Positions 58,378 to 64,000 of a DNA stretch of 64,000 bases are shown piece after piece. The notes under the pieces are model-generated. The model did no database searches, was not told where the DNA came from, and saw only the letters and a list, made by a program, of their open reading frames with translations. Positions within the stretch are counted from its first letter, which is position 1. The number at the start of each line of letters is the position of its first letter. A program made the translations under genes and the position numbers. The stretch covers positions 1 through 64,000 of the forward strand of contig NZ_BCUS01000025.1 of assembly GCF_001591345.1 (NCBI RefSeq). The letters run 5' to 3'. This stretch comes from Variovorax boronicumulans NBRC 103145 (GTDB lineage: Bacteria; Pseudomonadota; Gammaproteobacteria; Burkholderiales; Burkholderiaceae_C).

Positions 58378-58899
58378 ATGGGCAACAAACTCTACGTCGG
58401 CAACCTGCCTTACTCGGTGCGCGACGGTGATCTCGAGCAGGCCTTCGGCCAGTTCGGCGCAGTGACCAGCGCCAAGGTCATGATGGAGCGCGACACGGGT
58501 CGCTCGAAGGGCTTCGGCTTCGTCGAGATGGGCAGTGACGCGGAAGCACAGGCCGCCATCAACGGCATGAACGGCCAACCCCTGGGCGGCCGCAGCGTGG
58601 TCGTCAACGAAGCACGTCCCATGGAAGCACGCCCCCCCCGCAGCGGTGGCGGCGGCTACGGCGGCGGCGGTGGTGGTTATGGCGGCGGTGGTGGCGGTGG
58701 CTACGGCGGCGGCGGTGGTGGCGGCTACGGTGGTGGCGGCGGTGGCCGTTCCGGCGGTGGCGGCGGCTACGGCGGCGGTGGTGGTCGTTCGGGTGGCGGC
58801 GGTGGCGATGGCGGTTTCCGCAGCCCCTACGGCGCAGGTCCCCGTGGCGGCGGCGGTGGTCGTGGCGGCTACGGCGGCGGCGGCAACGGTGGGTACTGA
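58378..58899 (+). CDS. RRM domain, glycine-rich RNA-binding protein
   Basis: 173 residues. One RRM (residues 1-80) with RNP2 LYVGNL and RNP1 KGFGFVEM, then a long Gly/Tyr/Arg tail (GGGGYGGGG units, RGGYGGGGNGGY at the end) like cyanobacterial and plant cold-induced Rbp proteins. The tail aids RNA binding or phase separation. ATG 58378 with AGGAG 8 bases upstream; start buried by a leader hairpin. Terminated at 58941-58965. Confidence 0.94.
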   Translation: MGNKLYVGNLPYSVRDGDLEQAFGQFGAVTSAKVMMERDTGRSKGFGFVEMGSDAEAQAAINGMNGQPLGGRSVVVNEARPMEARPPRSGGGGYGGGGGGYGGGGGGGYGGGGGGGYGGGGGGRSGGGGGYGGGGGRSGGGGGDGGFRSPYGAGPRGGGGGRGGYGGGGNGGY

Positions 58900-58940
58900 A
58901 CCCCGTTCACTCCTTCGCATGCCTCACGGCACACAAACAC

Positions 58941-58965
58941 AAAAGGCTCCCTCGGGAGCCTTTTT
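58941..58965 (+). terminator. Intrinsic terminator downstream of the RNA-binding protein gene
   Basis: AAAAGGCTCCC-TC-GGGAGCC then TTTTT. A-run and T-run on both sides allow bidirectional use with the convergent SDR gene. Confidence 0.9.
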
Positions 58966-59008
58966 CTTTGCCTGCGCGCTGTGCCCGCTGTGCAATCGGC
59001 AATGAAGC

Positions 59009-59794
59009 TCAGGCTTCGCCGCTGCGCTTCTTGCGCGCCCGGCCCTGCACCGCGCGGTCGAGCACGGCATTGGGCAACAGGCGCATGACCTTGGCGACCA
59101 CGCCCATCTGCCACGGAATCACGCGGTAGCTCGTGCCGGCCTCGATGGCGCGCAGCGCCTGGGCCGCAAAGTCCTCGGGCTGCATGAGAAAGGGCATGCC
59201 GTAGCGGTTGCCCTGCGTCAGCGGCGTGTCGATGTAGCCCGGGCAGAGCGTGACGACCTTCACCCCGCTGTTGTGCAGTTCCCCGCGCAGGCTCTCGCAG
59301 TACGCGACCACGCCCGCCTTGCTCGCGCAGTAGGCGCCGTGCCCCGGCAGCCCGCGGATGGCGGCGACGCTGCCGATGCCCACGAGCCGCCCGCTGCCGC
59401 GCTGCACCATGGCCTGCACGAAGGGATGGAAGGTGGCGGCCAGCCCCACGTTGTTGACAGCGAAGGTGCGCGCCAGCACGTCGAGGTCCGAACGCTCGGC
59501 CGTGTCGATGCCGATGCTGATGCCGGCGTTGGCGATCACCACGTCGGGCACGCCCTGGCGCGCGATGCAGTCGGCGCCGGCGGCCACGATGCTGTCGGTG
59601 TCGGCCACGTCGGCGCCGTAGACCTGGTAGCGGCCCGCGTCCAGCTGGCGGCCCGCCGCCCAGGTGTCGATCTCGCCCGTGCGCCGCGCGACCAGCGCCA
59701 GCCGGTAGCCGGCGTCGTAGAAGCGCGCGGCCAAGGCCTGGCCGATGCCGCTGGAGGCGCCGGTGATGAAGACGAGCGGTGCGGCGGTGGTCAT
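59009..59794 (-). CDS. Short-chain dehydrogenase/reductase
   Basis: 261-residue classical SDR. NAD(P) motif TGASSGIGQALA, NAGIS, catalytic Ser in GIGSVAA and Tyr-x-x-x-Lys in YCASKAGV. The C-terminal extension ends in a basic tail (RAVQGRARKKRSGEA), perhaps peripheral membrane contact. Substrate unknown. Upstream lies lptC with 43 bases between; whether in the same operon is unclear. Confidence 0.93.
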   Translation of the reverse strand: MTTAAPLVFITGASSGIGQALAARFYDAGYRLALVARRTGEIDTWAAGRQLDAGRYQVYGADVADTDSIVAAGADCIARQGVPDVVIANAGISIGIDTAERSDLDVLARTFAVNNVGLAATFHPFVQAMVQRGSGRLVGIGSVAAIRGLPGHGAYCASKAGVVAYCESLRGELHNSGVKVVTLCPGYIDTPLTQGNRYGMPFLMQPEDFAAQALRAIEAGTSYRVIPWQMGVVAKVMRLLPNAVLDRAVQGRARKKRSGEA

Positions 59795-59837
59795 GCGTGG
59801 ATCGTCTCCCGGGAACTTGTTCTTGTGTGGCAGCCGC

Positions 59838-60488
59838 TCAACGCGGCTTGCCTGCGGCGGCCGACGGCACCAGCACGCCGCGCACGCGGCCCGTGAGGTT
59901 GGCCACGCCGCTCAGGTTGTCATAGTCGAGCGTATCGCCCGTGAACTGGTCGCTGCCGCGGATGAGCGTGACCGGCTTGTTCGACTGCACCTTCTCGGTG
60001 TCGAGGAACGCATGCAGGAACTCGCCGCGAAACTCCAGCCGCGGCGTGGCCTTGCCGCTGGCGCTCACCGCGGGTTCGCGGATCACGATCGCGTTGCCGA
60101 ACAGCTGGATCTCGCTGCCGTCGGAATTCGACAGGCCCCGGTTCGCCGACGAGCGCGTGACCAGCCCCTCGGGCGACACCGAGCGCATGCGCACCTGGTC
60201 GACCTCGATGGTGTCGGTGTCCGGGTAATGCCGCCCCTCGGTGCCGTGCAGCTCGCTGCGCAAGTCGCCGTTGGGCAGGAAGTTCTTGATGACGAAGTCC
60301 CGCATGAAGTAGTCGGGCTCGTGCGTGGGCGCCGCCTTGACGGTGGGCTCCAACAGCTTTGGCGCATTGCGCACCAGCCAGTAGGTGCCCAGCGCCACGC
60401 CCGCCATCAGGATGATCGGCAGGTAGATGGTGGTGCGGTCGAGCACATCGCGCGTGAGGTGCCAGGCGCGTCGCAGCTGCGGGCTCAT
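59838..60488 (-). CDS. lptC: LPS export protein LptC
   Basis: 216 residues; N-terminal membrane helix (TIYLPIILMAGVALGTYWLV) and a periplasmic jellyroll (HEPDYFMRDFVIKNFLPNGDLRSEL, LTGRVRGVLVPSAAAG) that passes LPS from the LptB2FG transporter to LptA. Start overlaps the kdsC stop (ATGA). lptA and lptB are not in the window; they are normally next, so here the SDR breaks the usual order. Confidence 0.94.
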   Translation of the reverse strand: MSPQLRRAWHLTRDVLDRTTIYLPIILMAGVALGTYWLVRNAPKLLEPTVKAAPTHEPDYFMRDFVIKNFLPNGDLRSELHGTEGRHYPDTDTIEVDQVRMRSVSPEGLVTRSSANRGLSNSDGSEIQLFGNAIVIREPAVSASGKATPRLEFRGEFLHAFLDTEKVQSNKPVTLIRGSDQFTGDTLDYDNLSGVANLTGRVRGVLVPSAAAGKPR

Positions 60489-61033
60489 GGTCGGGGGCCC
60501 AGGGCGGCGTCGAGCAGCGGGCGGTACTGGCCGCAGGCCGTCAACAGCAGGTCGCAGAATTCGCGTGCCGCGCCTTCGCCGCCACGCGCGGTGGTGACGT
60601 AGCGCGCCACCGCGCGCACCTCGGCGTGCGCGTTGGCCGGCGCCGCAGCGAAGCCGACGCGGGTCAGCACCGGCAGGTCGGGCCAGTCGTCGCCGATGGC
60701 GGCGGCCTGCGCCCAGGTGAAGCCCAGCTGCTTCAGCATGGCTTCGGCGGCGGGCAGCTTGTCCTCGGTGCCGTAGCGCACGTGCTCGATGCCCAGCGCC
60801 TCGAGCCGCACGCGCAGCGGCTTGGAGTCGCGCCCGGTGATCACGGCCGGCGTGATGCCGGCCTTGCGCAGCAGCTTGAGGCCGTAGCCGTCGAGGATGC
60901 TGAAGCGCTTGAGCGTCTCGCCGTGCTCGGTGAAGTACACGCCGCCGTCGGTCAACACGCCGTCGATGTCGAAGAAGACGATGCGCACGTCTTGCGCGGC
61001 CAGCAGGGTCTCGGCCTGGAAATCAAGCGGCAT
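60485..61033 (-). CDS. kdsC: 3-deoxy-D-manno-octulosonate 8-phosphate phosphatase KdsC
   Basis: 182-residue HAD phosphatase (FFDIDGVLTDGGVYFTEHGETLKRFSILDGYGLKLL, with nucleophile Asp and acid Asp in DIDG; ITGRDSKPL motif II; GDDWPDL motif III/IV). Releases Kdo from Kdo-8-phosphate. Starts at 61033, overlapping the kdsD stop (TGATG). Confidence 0.95.
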   Translation of the reverse strand: MPLDFQAETLLAAQDVRIVFFDIDGVLTDGGVYFTEHGETLKRFSILDGYGLKLLRKAGITPAVITGRDSKPLRVRLEALGIEHVRYGTEDKLPAAEAMLKQLGFTWAQAAAIGDDWPDLPVLTRVGFAAAPANAHAEVRAVARYVTTARGGEGAAREFCDLLLTACGQYRPLLDAALGPRP

Positions 61034-62034
61034 CAGATGACCTTCGCGCGCATCAGGTCGTTGGTGTTCACCGCGCCGACGATCACCCCCGCGCCGTCGA
61101 TCACGAACAGGCGGGTGATACCGCATTGCTCCATGAGTTCGGCCGCTTCCACCGCCAGCGCGTCGACGCGGATGGTGCGCGGGTCGCGGTGCATGATGTC
61201 GGCCGCCTTGGGCGTGCGCAGGTCGGCGCCGGCCTCGATCAGGCGGCGCAGGTCGCCGTCGGTGAAGATGCCCAGCGCCCGACCATCGGGCTCGACCACG
61301 GCAGCAGCGCCGAAGCCCTTGATGCTCATCGCACGCATCAGCTCGCTGACGGTGGCCGTCGGCGGCACGCACGGCACTTCGTCGCCCGAGCGCATGACAT
61401 CGCTCACGTGCGTGAGCAGCTTTCGGCCCAGCGCGCCGCCGGGGTGCGAGCGGGCGAAATCTTCGGAGCCGAAGCCGCGCGCGTCGAGCAGCGCCACAGC
61501 CAGTGCGTCGCCCATGGCGATCTGCGCGGTGGTGCTCGCGGTGGGCGCGAGGTTCAGCGGGCAGGCTTCCTTGGCGACGCCGGCGTCGATCACGATGTCG
61601 GCATGGCGCGCCAGGGTGGAATCGGGGCGGCCGGTCATGGCGATCAGGGGCACGCCCTGGCGCTTGACCACCGGCAGCAGCACGGTGAGTTCGTCGACCT
61701 CGCCGCTGTTGGAGATGGCGAGCACGAGGTCGACCGCCTTGATCATGCCGAGGTCGCCGTGGCTGGCCTCGGCCGGGTGCACGAACATCGCGGGCGTGCC
61801 GGTGGAGGCGAGGGTGGCAGCGATCTTGCGGCCGACGTGGCCACTCTTGCCCATGCCCATCACGACCACGCGGCCGCGCACTTCGAGGATCTTGCGCACG
61901 GCCTCGACGAAACTCGGGCCGACGCGGGCCTTCAGGCCGAGGACGGCTTCGGCTTCGATGTCGAATGTGACGCGTGCCCGGGCCAGGATGGCGTCGGGGT
62001 CGACCACGTGGGTCGGGGCGGGGCGGGAGCTCAT
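61033..62034 (-). CDS. kdsD: D-arabinose 5-phosphate isomerase KdsD
   Basis: 333 residues: SIS domain (about 40-180; VVMGMGKSGHVGRKIAATLASTGTPAM, HPAEASHGDLGMI) and two CBS domains (from about 200; VMRSGDEVPCVPPTATVSELMRAMSIKG; IMHRDPRTIRVDALAVEAAELMEQCGI). Supplies arabinose-5-phosphate for Kdo. First gene of kdsD-kdsC-lptC, divergent from the Kef-type antiporter (86 bases). Confidence 0.96.
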   Translation of the reverse strand: MSSRPAPTHVVDPDAILARARVTFDIEAEAVLGLKARVGPSFVEAVRKILEVRGRVVVMGMGKSGHVGRKIAATLASTGTPAMFVHPAEASHGDLGMIKAVDLVLAISNSGEVDELTVLLPVVKRQGVPLIAMTGRPDSTLARHADIVIDAGVAKEACPLNLAPTASTTAQIAMGDALAVALLDARGFGSEDFARSHPGGALGRKLLTHVSDVMRSGDEVPCVPPTATVSELMRAMSIKGFGAAAVVEPDGRALGIFTDGDLRRLIEAGADLRTPKAADIMHRDPRTIRVDALAVEAAELMEQCGITRLFVIDGAGVIVGAVNTNDLMRAKVI

Positions 62035-62120
62035 CGCCGGATTTTACGAGGCGGGCGCGGTCGGGGATCACATGGCCCGGGGAAGCCCGGGGCACGGACA
62101 TTGCTCTAGCATCGGCGCCT

Positions 62121-64000
62121 ATGTCTTCGTTCGATCTCACGCTGTTGTATCTGTTGGCCGCGGTGATCGGCGTGGTGGCCTGCCGGTCGCTCAAGCTGCC
62201 GCCGATGCTCGGCTACCTGACGGCCGGCGTGCTCATCGGTCCGCATGCGCTGGCCCTGGCGCAGAACTCCGAAGGCATCCGCCACCTGGGCGAATTCGGC
62301 GTGGTGTTCCTGATGTTCGTGATCGGGCTCGAGTTCAGCCTGCCCAAGCTGCGCGCCATGCGCAAGCACGTGTTCGGGCTGGGCATGGCGCAGGTGCTGC
62401 TGACCATGGCGCTGGCCACCGCCGGCGCGCTGCTGATCGCCACGCAGCTGCCGCCAGCCTGGCAGCTGGGGTGGCAGACCACCCTGGCGCTGTCGAGCGC
62501 GCTCACCATGAGCAGCACCGCCATCGTGGTCAAGCTGATGGCCGAGCGGCTCGAGCTGGAGAGCGAACACGGCAAGCGCGTGATGGGCGTGCTGCTGTTC
62601 CAGGATCTGGCCGTGGTGCCGCTGCTGGTGCTGATTCCCGCGCTGGGCGCGCCGCCCGAGGCGCTGGCCAAGGCGCTGGGCTTCGCGCTGGTGAAGGCCA
62701 CCTTCCTCATCGGCGTGCTGCTGTACGGCGGGCCGCGCATCATGCGCTGGTGGCTCACGCTGGTGGCGCGGCGGCGCAGCGAGGAGCTGTTCATCCTGAA
62801 TGTGCTGCTGATCACGCTGGGCCTGGCCTGGCTCACCGAGCTGGCCGGCCTGAGCCTGGCGCTGGGCGCCTTCATCGCCGGCATGCTGGTGTCGGAAACC
62901 GAATACAAGCATCAGGTCGAGACCGACATCCGCCCCTTCCACGACGTGCTGCTGGGGCTGTTCTTCATCACCGTCGGCATGTCGCTCGACTGGCACATCG
63001 TGGTCGAGCGCTGGCTGCTGGTGGCTGTGCTGCTGCTGGTGCCGCTGCTGTTCAAGCTGGGGCTGGTGACGGTGCTGGCGCGGGTGCTGGGCGCCACCTC
63101 GGGCGTGTCGCTGCGCACCGGCCTGTACCTGGCGCAGGCCGGCGAGTTCGGTTTCGTGCTGCTGGCGCTTGCGCAGGACCGCAACCTGCTGCCGCCATGG
63201 CTGGCCAACCCGGTGCTGGCGTCGATGGTGCTGTCGATGCTGGCCACGCCCTTCATCGTCATGTACAGCAACGCCATCGTGCGCAAGCTGGTGGCCAGCG
63301 ACTGGCTGCAGCAGTCGCTGCAGATGACGACCATTGCGCGCAAGACCATCAACACCGCGCAGCACGTGATCATCTGCGGCTACGGGCGCTGCGGCCAGAA
63401 CCTGGCGCGCATCCTGGAGCGCGAAGGCATCCCCTACATGGCGCTCGACCTCGACCCCGACCGCGTGCGCCAGGCCGCTGCGGCCGGCGATTCGGTGGTG
63501 TTCGGCGACGCGGCGCGGCTGCAGGCGCTGATGGCCGCGGGCCTGGCGCGCGCCAGCGCGGTGGTCGTCACCTACCTGGACGTGGGCGGCGCCATGAAGG
63601 TGCTGGCCAACACCCGCGCCCACGCGCCGCACGTGCCGGTGATCGTGCGCACCCAGGACGACCACGACCTCGAGAAGCTGCAGGCCGCCGGCGCGACCGA
63701 GGTGGTGCCGGAGGCCATCGAGGGGTCGCTGATGCTCGCCAGCCATGCGCTGGCGCTGGTCGGCGTGCCGATGCGGCGCGTGATCCGCGTGGTGCAGGAC
63801 CAGCGCGACGCGCGCTACAACCTGCTGCGCGGCTACTTCCACGGCGCCGACGACGACAACGCCGACGAGATCGACCACGAGCGCCTGAACAGCTTCACGC
63901 TCACGCCGGGCGCACGCGCCATCGGCCAGACACTCGGACGGATTGCGCTGCCGACGCTGGGCGTGCGGGTGGCCAGCCTGCGCCGCCAGGACGGCCAGGC
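62121..64000 (+). CDS. Kef-type potassium/proton antiporter with TrkA domains (3' end outside window)
   Basis: Reads from ATG 62121 (MSSFDLTLLYLLAAVIGVVACR) to the right edge, 626 codons plus two bases. CPA2 membrane domain with about 12 helices (residues 1-390), then an N-terminal TrkA Rossmann domain HVIICGYGRCGQNLARILERE with Asp at the strand end, and a TrkA-C region beginning near 600. Resembles KefB/KefC/YbaL; glutathione dependency cannot be read. C-terminus cut. Confidence 0.92.
   Translation, partial: MSSFDLTLLYLLAAVIGVVACRSLKLPPMLGYLTAGVLIGPHALALAQNSEGIRHLGEFGVVFLMFVIGLEFSLPKLRAMRKHVFGLGMAQVLLTMALATAGALLIATQLPPAWQLGWQTTLALSSALTMSSTAIVVKLMAERLELESEHGKRVMGVLLFQDLAVVPLLVLIPALGAPPEALAKALGFALVKATFLIGVLLYGGPRIMRWWLTLVARRRSEELFILNVLLITLGLAWLTELAGLSLALGAFIAGMLVSETEYKHQVETDIRPFHDVLLGLFFITVGMSLDWHIVVERWLLVAVLLLVPLLFKLGLVTVLARVLGATSGVSLRTGLYLAQAGEFGFVLLALAQDRNLLPPWLANPVLASMVLSMLATPFIVMYSNAIVRKLVASDWLQQSLQMTTIARKTINTAQHVIICGYGRCGQNLARILEREGIPYMALDLDPDRVRQAAAAGDSVVFGDAARLQALMAAGLARASAVVVTYLDVGGAMKVLANTRAHAPHVPVIVRTQDDHDLEKLQAAGATEVVPEAIEGSLMLASHALALVGVPMRRVIRVVQDQRDARYNLLRGYFHGADDDNADEIDHERLNSFTLTPGARAIGQTLGRIALPTLGVRVASLRRQDGQ

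Noticed and set aside
58640-58890. GGTGGC-type repeat array, possible CRISPR or minisatellite
   Set aside because: Repeats are in frame with the RRM gene and encode the Gly/Tyr/Arg tail; no spacers and no fixed repeat length.

Overview
The window is a high-GC (about two thirds G+C) stretch of a betaproteobacterial chromosome. Gene content and order fit Burkholderiales, family Comamonadaceae, most likely a Variovorax-like organism: surA/lptD next to a divergent amgK, rsmA separate from pdxA, a Comamonadaceae-style metX-metW pair, a DUF3649/PepSY/DUF3325 set and a large PepP. This is a family-level inference from protein sequence recognition, with no database search. I see no tRNA, rRNA, insertion sequence, prophage or CRISPR array; the region is core and soft-core chromosome, densely packed and often translationally coupled through ATGA/TGATG overlaps.

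Region by region. 1-8.5 kb: a small-enzyme area (pirin partial, flavin reductase, divergent LysR regulator, SlyD, CYTH-CHAD triphosphatase, a VOC protein behind tandem operators, a second pirin, YciI, a quinol monooxygenase-like protein, two lipoproteins). 8.5-15.3 kb: gap and tkt (carbon metabolism), then speD, murU, an unrecognised leucine/glutamine-rich protein and pepP. 15.3-19.2 kb: a three-gene inner-membrane DUF3649-PepSY-DUF3325 operon behind a clear Fur box, and a periplasmic phytase-like esterase. 19.2-27.6 kb: pbpC with a giant alpha-2-macroglobulin. 27.7-35.9 kb: eight co-directional minus-strand genes, namely SPFH-SHOCT, DUF4178, DUF350, a membrane spermidine-synthase-like protein, a Tat/lipoprotein FAD amine-oxidase-like protein, a saccharopine-dehydrogenase-like protein, DoxX-like and DUF2269. 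This is the best candidate for an incompletely described system (membrane-associated polyamine chemistry), and speD in the same window could supply its co-substrate.

36-48.6 kb: maeB, a secreted barnase-type RNase with its barstar, rsmA-surA-lptD (ribosome maturation and LPS transport), amgK, rsmE, an exported M20 peptidase and a YidB-like protein. 48.7-55.4 kb: MFS transporter, lipase-like hydrolase, M20 dipeptidase, DUF72, bactofilin, six-helix potassium channel and an IMPACT/YigZ protein. 55.5-64 kb: metX-metW under a SAM-II type riboswitch, a GDT1-family manganese exporter under a yybP-ykoY riboswitch, an RRM/glycine-rich RNA-binding protein whose Shine-Dalgarno is buried in a hairpin, a short-chain dehydrogenase, and lptC-kdsC-kdsD with a divergent Kef-type antiporter cut by the right edge.

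Links between genes: LptD, LptC, KdsC, KdsD and SurA all serve LPS synthesis and outer-membrane assembly. AmgK and MurU form the cell-wall recycling shortcut but are 32 kb apart here. SpeD and the membrane SpeE-like protein share decarboxylated SAM. Three RNA- or metal-controlled transcription units (SAM, Mn, Fe) can be read directly from the DNA.
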